From assembly GCA_041399065.1 (NCBI GenBank), contig JAWKTN010000010.1, positions 186,001-250,000 of the forward strand: a stretch of DNA of 64,000 nucleotides. The letters run 5' to 3'. Position 1 is the first letter of the stretch, and the number at the start of each line of letters is the position of its first letter. Below, in pieces: positions 18,939 to 29,500 of this stretch. The notes beneath the pieces were generated by a model. That model worked only from the letters and a program-made list of their open reading frames with translations, did no database searches and had not been told where the DNA came from. The position numbers and the translations under genes were made by a program. The stretch is from JAGQPD01 sp020426865. Lineage in GTDB: Bacteria; Planctomycetota; Planctomycetia; Pirellulales; Pirellulaceae.

Positions 18939-19306
18939 ACAATGTTAACTCCGAAGTCATACCAGGCCCAAACACGGGGCCGAACCGTTGAGTCGCGAGC
19001 TATCTTATCGGCCGAACATCTTCTCCACAACGCCAGTTGGTCGATCGGCTCGGTACCCATCAAGCGCCCCCCCTGTTTGTACGTGGAGGAATCGCCACAA
19101 GTCACCTTCATGTTGCTTTTTTTCACAGGCTCAACAACACAAACACAACGTTTTTTCGTAGTTTCGTCAACATGATTCCGTGGTTTTGGTGACGTCTCGC
19201 CACATGTTGTCAATTGGCAACCGGCCATCGGTTCAACCTGCGAAGGTTACGCTTAACGGTGGAGTTATGATGACATAGATAGTGCGCTTTTTTGTCTGGC
19301 ACTTGT
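18939..19306. other. Gene-free region upstream of the riboswitch
   Basis: About 370 bases with no frame of coding character on either strand. It holds several T-runs and A-runs and leads into the promoter at 19307. I see no repeat or RNA gene here. Confidence 0.5.
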
Positions 19307-19335
19307 TTGACAGCTGGTGGTTGATAAGGTATTTT
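19307..19335 (+). promoter_or_regulatory. Sigma70-type promoter of the riboswitch leader
   Basis: TTGACA at 19307-19312, exactly 17 bases, then TATTTT at 19330-19335. Transcription would begin near 19342, giving a leader of about 195 bases that contains the whole aptamer. Confidence 0.65.
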
Positions 19336-19394
19336 TTTGATGGCCGGGAAGTGTGCACTTCTCGTGAAATGCCTCCCAGCCAACTTGTTACAGA

Positions 19395-19500
19395 GCTCGA
19401 CAAAGGCAAACCGGTTGAGAAGCCGGGACGCAAAGCCTTGGGTCCAAACACGGATACCAGCCAATTATTGGCGGGGTTTGGATTGCCAGGTTGCCGAAAG
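19395..19500 (+). promoter_or_regulatory. c-di-GMP-I (GEMM-I) riboswitch
   Basis: The conserved core is present in order: AGGCAAACC at 19404-19412; a hairpin CCGGTT-GAGA-AGCCGG at 19411-19426 closed by a GNRA tetraloop; the hallmark GGGACGCAAAGCC at 19425-19437; a second arm with TCCAAAC (about 19443-19449) pairing with GTTTGGA (about 19476-19482) and an inner GCCAA/TTGGC hairpin; and AGGTTGCCG at 19488-19496, which closes back on GGCAAACC. This order matches the Vibrio Vc2-type aptamer. It lies 41 bases before the ATG of the next gene. AGGT (19527-19530) serves as the ribosome binding site, so control could be by sequestering it; no clear terminator stem with a T-run is visible. Confidence 0.85.
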
Positions 19501-19537
19501 CGCGGTCCATACCTTTTAGATTGCGCAGGTAAGTCCT

Positions 19538-20230
19538 ATGTCAAGCGTCTCCATGCACGCCACGCTTTTGGGTGCCACGCTTTTGGGTGACGGTCGGCAC
19601 GCTTTACCCGATCGCATCAAGCATGTGTTACAGCACTTGCACTTAGCGCGCCAAACCGCCAGGAACTGCGACTGTGACATTTGGGATTTCGCAGTTGACG
19701 TCCCTAGCTTGCGGGAATTCGGTGTCTCGTTTACCGATTGCCGGTGGATGATCTGTGTTGGCTATGTGAAGCAAGCCATCGAGACAACTCTCGTGGGTGA
19801 CCCGTGCCGTAGCTTCCGCGCCGCGACGAATCTGTACCTCACTCCCCAAACCTGCCTTGTCCTCACCGACGAGGGGAGCAGTTATCTCGAAAGCGTGCTT
19901 ACCGCGACGGAATCCGAGAATGCCACCAGTCGCATACAGCTGGACGAAAAGCCGATCTGGGATCGTCAACGGAATGAACTGTGGTATGGTGAAACGTTGG
20001 TCAAGAAATACAAACTGCCGGCCTCCAATCAAGCAACCGTTCTACAGGCATTCGAAGAAGACGGCTGGCCGGCGCGCATCGACGACCCATTGCCACCCAA
20101 ACCCAATCAAGATTCCAAACGGCGTCTGCACGATACCATCAACTCGTTGAATCGCAATCAGCGGCAGCGAAGTCTGAAGTTCACCGGTGACGGAACCGGG
20201 CATGGTGTCTGCTGGGAACCGCTGAGCTAG
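19538..20230 (+). CDS. Riboswitch-controlled planctomycete protein with winged-helix-like C-terminus
   Basis: 230 aa, no signal peptide or membrane helix. ATG 19538 follows AGGT at 7-base spacing. The middle (residues 40-140) is unassigned and has scattered Cys residues. Residues about 148-230 match a motif set that I recall as common in planctomycete hypothetical proteins: WDRQRNELWYGETLVKKYK, then NQATVLQAFEEDGWPARIDD, then KRRLHDTINSLNRNQ and a final FTGDGTGHGVCWE. It reads as a small DNA-binding-like or effector C-terminal domain fold. A 15-base direct duplication near the start encodes TLLGATLLGD. Function unknown; the upstream aptamer ties it to c-di-GMP signalling. Confidence 0.7.
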   Translation: MSSVSMHATLLGATLLGDGRHALPDRIKHVLQHLHLARQTARNCDCDIWDFAVDVPSLREFGVSFTDCRWMICVGYVKQAIETTLVGDPCRSFRAATNLYLTPQTCLVLTDEGSSYLESVLTATESENATSRIQLDEKPIWDRQRNELWYGETLVKKYKLPASNQATVLQAFEEDGWPARIDDPLPPKPNQDSKRRLHDTINSLNRNQRQRSLKFTGDGTGHGVCWEPLS

Positions 20231-20579
20231 TGACGACGCACCACCAAACCGGCACTATAGCTCCGTTTCCCACCACGAAGTCCGGTGACTAGAATATCTT
20301 TAAGTACATGTCGCGGCCGAGGCGTTCTCCTTCACCAGGGTGTCTCAAGAACGGGGCCAGGGATTCGACATGTCGCGGTCTTTGCGGAAGTGAATGGGGC
20401 AGTAGTGCGGTGAGTTCGGGAATGTCCGCGCTGGCCTGTCCGCAAAGGCCGTGCTTCTTTCCCCTGCCGGGCCGACTTTGGACTCCGACCGTAGCCATTC
20501 AACGGCGCATCGGGTATGCTGGCGTCCTCCGGTGGTAAGAGCTTTTGCCCCGGCGTTGCCCCGGTTCCCGATAGCTCCG
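20231..20579. other. Gap before the megasynthase gene
   Basis: About 349 bases. The megasynthase frame stays open upstream to 20451, but that stretch lacks family similarity. On the minus strand a frame of about 69 codons (20289-20498) ends in LRHPGEGERLGRDMYLKIF and could be a gene remnant; I cannot identify it. I see no clear promoter for the megasynthase, so read-through from the riboswitch transcript is possible. Confidence 0.4.
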
Positions 20580-23500
20580 ATGCGCGCCCCTGAATCGATC
20601 ACCCATCACGATCCATCCGCAGGTGTTGATGCGGCCAACTTCCTCGATGCGCTTCGTCGTGTTGCTAGGACCGCTCCCAATCGTTCCGCGCTGACCTACT
20701 ATGACCTTGGTCCGGACCTTTCCGATCCGATAGGGATAGTCACGTACGGTCAACTCATGGTTGCCAGTCATAACCTTACCCAGTCCGTTCTGGGTTGCTG
20801 CGAACCCGGTGACCGAGCGGTGTTGAGTTTCTCCACAGGGCCGCAATTCATCGCCGCCTACTTGGCCTGCCTGCAAGCGGGCATCGTAGCCGTGCCGGTC
20901 AAACCAGCACCTCGAAATCGAGATACATCGCGTCTAGAGGCCTTGATTGACGATGCTCAGCCAAAGGTCGTGCTTGGCGATCACGCTGGACTAGCCGCTT
21001 GGCCCCACAAAAACGTCCCGCTGATCGATGTGACGCTCCAGCGGATCGGCGCGCCCACGATGGATATGGAAAGCCCATCGGCGCCCAATTGGGTGTGCCA
21101 ATCCAATCCCGTTGCCGACGACGACTTGGCAATGCTGCAATACACCTCGGGTTCCACATCGGCGCCGAAGGGCGTACGTCTGACCCATGGCAACTTGTGG
21201 CACAACATTCAAAACATCTGTTGTCGATTCGGTGTCCAAGCAGGTACCGTCAGCGTTACCTGGTTGCCTCATTACCACGACATGGGGTTAATCGGCGCTC
21301 TCCTTGCGCCGCTTGCGGTGGGTAGTTCGATTCATGTGATGTCCCCCACGCAGTTTCTTCAGCGCCCCTGGCAATGGTTGCGTCTGATTTCCCAAACCGG
21401 TGCAGAGATTAGTGGAGCACCAAACTTTGCGTACGACCTGTGTGTTCGCTACGCCACGCATGACGACTGCTTGAACCTCGACCTGAGGGCCTGGCGTCTG
21501 GCATTCAACGGAGCGGAGCCCATCCGCCGCGAAACGCTACGAGCATTTGAGCGAGCTTTCGGCAAGCTGGGCTTTCGTAGTGCGGCATGGTATCCCTGTT
21601 ACGGTCTTGCGGAAGCCACGTTGCTAGTGACGGGCCCCCGGTTCAGTCGGGAGCCGCAGTCCCCAGAGATCGTTGCAGAAGATCGAGCCCCAGAAACTCC
21701 ACCCATGGGCGATGATTCTTTCGGACATCCGCAATCGCTGGTTGCTTGTGGCACGCCGATCGACGGCACCGACGTTGTGATTGTCGATCCACAGTCACAC
21801 CAGACGTGCCGCCCAGGTTCCATCGGGGAGATTTGGGTCCATGGCCCGTCCGTTTCGAAAGGGTACTGGCGGGTTGACGATCCGGACAACTCGTCGGCTG
21901 CCGCGATCCACAAGACACTGGCGAATGATCATCGCAAGTTTCTTCCCACCGGCGACTTGGGATTCATTCACGGAGGGGAGCTTGTCGTTTGTGGTCGCAT
22001 TAAGGATCTGATCATTGTTAGTGGCAGCAACTATTACCCTCAAGATATCGAGACTGTGGTTGTTGCCTGCCATTCGCGTCTCGACTGCGGTCGTTGTGCT
22101 GCGTTTCCGCTATCGACGCCTCAAGGCGAGATGTTGGGCGTAGCGTGCGAAGTAGCCCGTCACCAGCGGAGAGGGTTGCCGACAATCGACGTATTTCAGG
22201 CCATTCGAACGGCCATCATCGATCGTTTCGACATTTCTCCAACATACATTGCGTTGCTCACGCCAGGCCAGTTGCCGCTTACGACCAGTGGCAAGCTGCG
22301 CCGACAGCAATGTGCAACACATGCCGGTCGGGGTGATTGGAAGACCATCGCGATTTGGACCAGTGAAGATCCAAGTGAGTCGCATTCGACCCCTGTGATT
22401 TCCTCGCAGTCTACCACTGGCGATGGTGTGACGATCAGTCCACGCAGCGTAGAGGAAGTGGTGAATTGGCTTGTCGCCCGAATCGCCGAAACCTGCGAGA
22501 TTTCGCCGCTCCGTGTCGACACGACGGCGCCGTTTACCAGTCTCGGTATCGATTCGGTTCGTGCCGCTCGTCTGACAGGGGACGTCGAACAGTTTTGGGG
22601 ACGGCGGCTGTCGCCAACGGCGATCTACGAGTTTCCCTCGATCGGTCAATTGGCACGGCACCTGGCAGACGGAAACTCGCATCGATTCCACGCACCCGAT
22701 GGGGAGTTGGACGAGCGTTGTGATCGGCCTGCCAAGTGCGAACCGATAGCGATCGTTGGGATGGCATGTCGTTTTCCGATGGCCGACAATCTTGCTCAAT
22801 TCTGGCAATTGCTTCGTCATGGCATCTGTGCCGTTCGGCGAGCGTCGCCACACCGCCTCGCTTGTTTTGCGGCGGGACACGATCCTGACGAACCGGCGGG
22901 CTATCTTGACCGTATCGACCAGTTCGCCACTGAGTATTTTGGGATCTCACCGCGTGAGGCGATCGCCATGGATCCGCGTCAGCGACTGCTGATGGAAGTT
23001 GCCGTTGAAGCGATCCTGGATGCGGGGTACGCGGTCGAGCAGCTACGGTCCTCACGGACGGGTATATTCGTCGGGTTGACCGGTGGTGAGTATGATCAAG
23101 TCCTAGGCGCATCTGACCAAAACGACTTTTTGTGCGCGACGGGTGCCGCCAGCAGTATTGCTGCCAATCGATTGTCATACTATTTCGATTGGGTTGGTCC
23201 CAGCATCGCCGTCGACACTGCCTGCTCGTCATCGTTAGTCGCGTTGCACCTGGCGATTGAATCGCTGCAACGCGGTGAGTGCACCATGGCGATGGTCGGC
23301 GGTGCGAACCTGTTGATTTCACCACGTACCTCGAAGGTGTTGCGAAATGGACGGTTCCTTTCCCCAGACGCTCGCTGCTATGCGTTTGATCGTCGTGCGA
23401 ACGGGTATGTGCGTGGCGAGGGGGTCGGCGCGGTCATGTTGAAGCCGCTGTCGTCAGCGACGCGAGATAACGATCCTGTATATGCCGTGATCCGGGGAAG

Positions 23501-26500
23501 TGCGATCAATCAGGATGGTCGCAGCAACGGGCTGACGGCACCCAATCCGGCGGCGCAGCGTCAGGTGATATTGTCGGCGTTAAAATCAGCCCGGGTGGGT
23601 GCGGACCAAATCGGTTACGTCGAGGCACACGGCACCGGAACGGCCTTAGGGGATCCGATCGAAGCTCGCACGTTGGGGGAGGTCCTGAGTCAAGGACGCC
23701 ATGCCGACCGCCCTTGCTACCTGGGCTCCGTAAAGACCAATATTGGGCATCTCGAACCGGCGGCCGGAATTGCCAGCGTGATCAAAGTCGCGTTGATGGT
23801 TGAACATCAAAGTATCGTGCCGTCGCTTCACTTTGAATATGCCAATCCGTTGATTCCCCTCGACGAACTGTATCTCGATGTTCCCACACGTGTGATTCCG
23901 TGGCCGTCCAGCGGACTTCTCAGCACGGCGGCCGTCAGTTCGTTCGGCTTCGGTGGGACAAATGCACATGTCATATTGCAGTCCGTTAGGGATGCATTGC
24001 GCCCGACGGGCCACCGCAAGCGGCTGTTGCCACCACACTGGAAGCGTGGAACGTATTGGCCCCTTCGGTCGTTGACGGACGGCCGCGATGAACCTGCCGC
24101 GATCCCCGCGAGGAATAAAGATGTCACTCTGGAACAGTACCTCGTTCGGCTGGTCGCAGATATTCTTCATGCGAATATTCAAGTTATCGACCTGGCCACA
24201 CCCTTGGCTGCGATGGGGGTCGATTCGGTGATGGCCCTCGAGCTGGCGGACCAAATCGCGGACGACTACCATATTGAGCTTCCGACGACATTCTTGGCGT
24301 CGAATCCAACATTACTTGATGTTGCAACTTACGTTGATACTCAATTGCGCGAATGCCAGACGGCGCCCGGCGATGCACATCCGCCGCGCAACGCAATCCT
24401 GGCCCCCTCTCACGGACCGCCATCGCAGATCCAACAACAGCTCTGGACGCTCGGCCAGATCAGTGATGCCTCTGGAGTGCTGAATATCGCCATGACCCTG
24501 CAGTTCCATGGCGACGTCGATAGCAGCGTCTTACAGTGCTGCCTGCAATTGCTGGTCGACCGACATGATGCCTTGCGAACCACAGTGGCGATTCACGGTA
24601 GGAGTCTTCAACAGACCGTCCATTATCAGGCCGCGGTGGCACTTCGACATCTTGATTTACGGGCGATGGAAGCGGAAGCGAGCCAAACGGTTTTAAAGCA
24701 GGAATGGAAGAGACTAAGCCGCGAGCCATTCGATTCAAGTGATTGTCCTCCGTGGCTTCGAGCAACGTACATCCAGCTCGATAACGCCAATTCCATTTTG
24801 GGCCTGGCCGTCAGCCACCTTGTTTGTGATGGTTGGTCGTTGCGAATTCTGGCAGATGAGTTTGCGATGGCGTACGAGGCATTATGCCGCGATGAAATGC
24901 CAACTTGGCCAGAGGGGCCTGCACCCTCATGGATGCCATGCCTGTCCGCGTCGTGCGATTGCAATTCCGGTGACACAGACGATCCGTCTCGCCCGGCCGA
25001 GACCGCATTGGACACGCAAGTATCGCTGGCGTCGATTACGCTGCCGTACGATATGAGGCCGAACGGGCCTCGTTCCTTCAAGGGCTCACGCGTCGACTTT
25101 GCGATCGATGTTGACTTTAGCCATCGTATCGTGGAATTGTGCCGGTTAGCTGCCGTGACACCGTTCGTGGCGTTTTCAGCGGCAACGCTGCTTGTCTTGT
25201 CCCGATACGCCAACGACGTGTCGCGATCGCTGCCGCTCGGCTTCACATCAGCCGGGCGGACGGATGGTCATGCTCGACGCACTGTCGGGCCCTGGCTGCG
25301 GCCACTGGTCATGAACATTTCCGTCGACGAAACGACAAGCGTGAGGGAATGGCTGGTGCGTGTTGCCCAAGAAGTGCTGCGTGTGCAACAGGAAGGGGCT
25401 TGCGACGGTGGAAGGGAGAGCTCGGGTGTCAGAAATCGATTTTCTCAAGTTGCCGTCGACTACCAGGACGCCTTGCCAGAGATCCGGATGGACAATCTAC
25501 GCATTGTGCCGACCGAGTTGGATAACGGCGCGTCGATGTCGGAATTGAGCTTGGCCGTGCGGCGAAAGATCGACTCCTTCCACGGCCATGTTCAATTTGC
25601 GAACACCTTGTTCGGTGTGCCAACGGCATTGCGGTTCGCTGAACACTGCAAAACGGTTTTGCATGCGATGTGCGACGACCCTTCGCAATCGCTCGCGGAA
25701 CTCCCGCTGCTTTCGCGCGATGAGAGCAAGTTTCTCGATTCCTGCAACACGGAAACGGTGTCGGAGTACTGCTCGATGCAGACAGTTGCGATGCAAGTTC
25801 ATTCCATCGTACAGCAACAACCAGGACAAACGGCAATTATCGATAGCCAACAGCAGTTGACTTACGACGAGTTGTGGCTGCGTACGGAAAGTCTGGCGGC
25901 ATGGCTTGACCGTATCGGCGTCACTAAGGGGGATCGTGTCGGATTGCTGCTTCGGCGTAGCGTGCATGTACCGGCGGTCATACTGGCGGTCCTGCGATTG
26001 GGAGCAGTATATGTACCCGTGGACGAAAAGTACCCACGGTTGCGAAAGCTGCATGTGATCGGCGACGCCAAGCTAAAATGTCTTGTTAGTGATCTGGACG
26101 TCGATGAACTCAAGGACGACGAACGCGTGCCACCCATTGTCGACCTGAGGCAGGCAAACTGGGAGCAGTCGCTCGAGCCTCGCGGTTATCGAGACGCGGA
26201 GATCACCCCGCGCGATCCTGCCTACATCCTATACACCTCAGGTTCGACAGGTGCTCCCAAGGGGGTCGTGGTGACGCATGGGAATCTTCTGAATTTCCTG
26301 CACGCGATGGATGTCCTGCCCGGCGTAAAGGATTCGGGAACCTGGTTGGCGATCACGAGTATCGCGTTCGACATCTCGGTTTTCGAATTGTTATGGACAC
26401 TAAGTCGTGGCTTTCGCGTAATCGTGATCGACGATCCACTAGCAGCCACACAGAGGTTGGATTCATGCAAGTCGACTTCTCTTCGGTTGCCGGAGATCAT

Positions 26501-29500
26501 GCGGCGATACGATGTATCCCATTTGCAGTGTACCCCGGCATTGGCTCATGTTCTGATGGCAGACCCCGAGCTGTTGGTCCCTCTATCTCACCTGAAGTTT
26601 CTTTTCGTAGGGGGCGAGGCCATACCCTTGGCCCTTGCCCGAAAACTCTCCTCCGTTGTTCGTGGGCAGGTCTACAACATGTATGGGCCAACAGAAACCA
26701 CTGTCTGGTCGACTGCCCAATTGCTGACACCTCACGACGATTGCGTTTTGATCGGCCGCCCGTTGGCAAACACGCAAACGTATGTTCTCGATCAGCGGCA
26801 GCGCCGGTTGCCATGCAATGTTCCAGGCGAGCTTTACATTGGCGGAGATGGTGTGTCGCATGGATATTTTGGGCGCGATGATGAAACCGGTCGGCGTTTT
26901 ATTGCCAATCCGTTTCGGTCCGGCGAGGGTAGGCTGTTTCGCACCGGCGACAAAGTCATGCAACTGCCCGACGGAAGCCTGCGATACTTGGGAAGATTGG
27001 ATTCGCAGACAAAAATATTCGGGCACAGGATTGAAGCAGGCGATCTTGAGCTCGCCTTGGCCGAGCATCCGCTGGTGGTGCAGGCTGTGGTAGTAATTGA
27101 GGCACGTGGCGAAGAGCCCCAAACAGAAGTACATGCATTTGTTACCACAAGGGATAACACAGCCGTGAGTGTCGAAACCTTGCGGCAGCATTTGACTGAA
27201 CGCTTGCCCGCCGCCGTCATTCCCACGCGGATCACTGTAGTTTCCCGTTTCCCCTTGACGGCCAACGGCAAAATTGACCGAAAGGCGTTAAGTGAATGGC
27301 CGACCGCCGACGTGTTCGTGAGCGATACGATGGGCAATACCTCGAACCATCAAGTATTAGGGGGATTGTCCGTTGATGTGCTGTGTCAAGCCGCTGCAGA
27401 TGAACTTGGTTATGCGGTTGCCGACTGGGATGCCAGCGCCACTGAACTGGGACTATCTTCGGTCGATGTCATTCGGATCGTACACCGGATCGAAACGGCG
27501 CTCGGCATTCGCCCGGCCATTCACCAGATTGTGGCCGGTGAGTCGCTGGCGACGGTATTTCAACATGCGATCGATGTTCTTTCGAGTCATTCCGGGTCGC
27601 TGACAGCGTCGGTGGCCGGGGTGCGGGGCGAGCGCGAGCCCACTGACGCTGCAGCGTTACGTTCGCAGTCACCTCCAACGCCATTGCGACGGCCGCCACC
27701 GTCGAATTCCGTTCTTTCGTCCGTTGCCCGACGAAGGCAGCGACGGGAAGTGGCGGACTTGCATCACAACTACGCGCGATATGTTGAGCCGGTCAAATCC
27801 GAGTTGCTGGGGCGCGTCGGATTGGATATTGCCTATTGCCGCGGTCAAGGAATGTACTTATGGGACGCGGAGGATACGCAGTATCTTGATTTCGTGTCGC
27901 AGTACGGGGCGTTGCCGTTTGGATACAACCCACGTGAGATCTGGAAGGCGGTTGCGGCAGTTCGTCGGAAGCGACTGCCGAGTGTTGCCACGAACTCGCT
28001 GTTGGAATCCGCCGGCCAGTTGGCGGCGAAATTGCTGGAATGTGCTCCACTGGGAATGGAGCACGTCGTGTTCTGCAATAGCGGAGCCGAAGCAATGGAG
28101 GTCGCGATCAAACTGGTGCGATCGGCTACGGGGCGAAGACGCATTCTGGCCGCATGCCAGGCGTTTCATGGTCTGACCACAGGAGCTTTGTCAGTAACAG
28201 GTGAGCCGGAGTTTCGCGATGGCTTCGGCGTCGACGACGTGAACGTTGATCACGTGCCGTTTGGCGACAGCGAGGCCGTTCGCAACGCCCTTGCGGCAGC
28301 GACCGACAGATATGCGGCAGTTATTGTCGAGCCGATTCAGGGGGAGGCTGGGATCTTGCTTCCACCGGCCGGATATTTGACCGAATTGCGATCCTTGTGC
28401 GATCAACATCAAGTGTTGTTAGTCTTCGACGAAGTCCAAACCGGTCTCGGCCGCACCGGACGTCTTTTCGCCTGTCAGCACGAACAAGTCAATCCCGATG
28501 TGATGACCTTGGCCAAGGCGTTGGGAGGAGGGCTTGTGCCGATCGGAGCGGTCCTTTGCAACCGTCGTGCCTATAGCGATCGGTTTGGCTTGCGGCATTC
28601 CTCCACGTTTGCGGGAAACAGTCTCGCGTGCCAGGTTGGATTGGCCAGTCTGCAGCGGCTGCGAGACAACGGCGAAGCACTGGTCCGCCACGTGGCGACC
28701 ACTGGCAGATACCTGCTGGAACGACTGCAGCAGGTGTCCATTACGTGCGCGCCGCTAGTGCGTCAGGTCCGTGGCCGCGGTTTGATGCTGGCGATGGAAT
28801 TCGACTTTGATTCCCTGCACGATCACGACGGACTGCTGCCAATCCTCGTCGAACAACAAATGTTGATCCACTTGCTGGTTAGTTATCTGTTGCACGGCGA
28901 AGGGATTCGAGTTGCCCCTTCGTTTATGGGACGAAACGTGTTGCGAATTCAACCGGCTTTGATCGCCGAGCGACAGCACTGCGACCGATTTTGCCAGGCG
29001 ATGGAGCGGGCACTCAAGCTGATCGCGACCGGTCGAACCGACGTCTTGGTGGCTCCCTTGGCGGGAATCCGCGGGCGCGAATTTCGCCAGCGCGTGGCTC
29101 AAACGGTGCCGCTGTCGTCAGCAGCCGGACACCGGCGAACTGGCACGCCAGCCGATCGGTGTGCCAAGGCCCGGGTCCGCGTCGATGCAACGCAGCAAAC
29201 GAACGGAAACTCGCGGGTGCGGAATCATGCGAAAGTGCGCAACTTCGGCTTCATCGTGCATTTGGCCGCACTGAGCGACCTCGCCCGTTTTGACCCGCTG
29301 TTGGCAGACTTTGATGTGTCGCAATTGCAACGTCTGAAGAAGACATTGGCGGAGTACGCCGACCCATTCGTGATCGGGCGTGCCGAAGTGGCGTCGCGGC
29401 TGGCAGTTGCGGGCCGAGTGCGAGGCACGTTTGTCATGATCCCATGCACACCTGCCGAGTTGGTCCGGATGCCGCGAGATGAATCCATTGGACTTGTCCA

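Noticed and set aside
18863..19228. 121-codon minus-strand frame
   Set aside because: Overlaps the 39-aa zinc-ribbon gene in another frame, no domain-like pattern, and the Cys residues are irregular.
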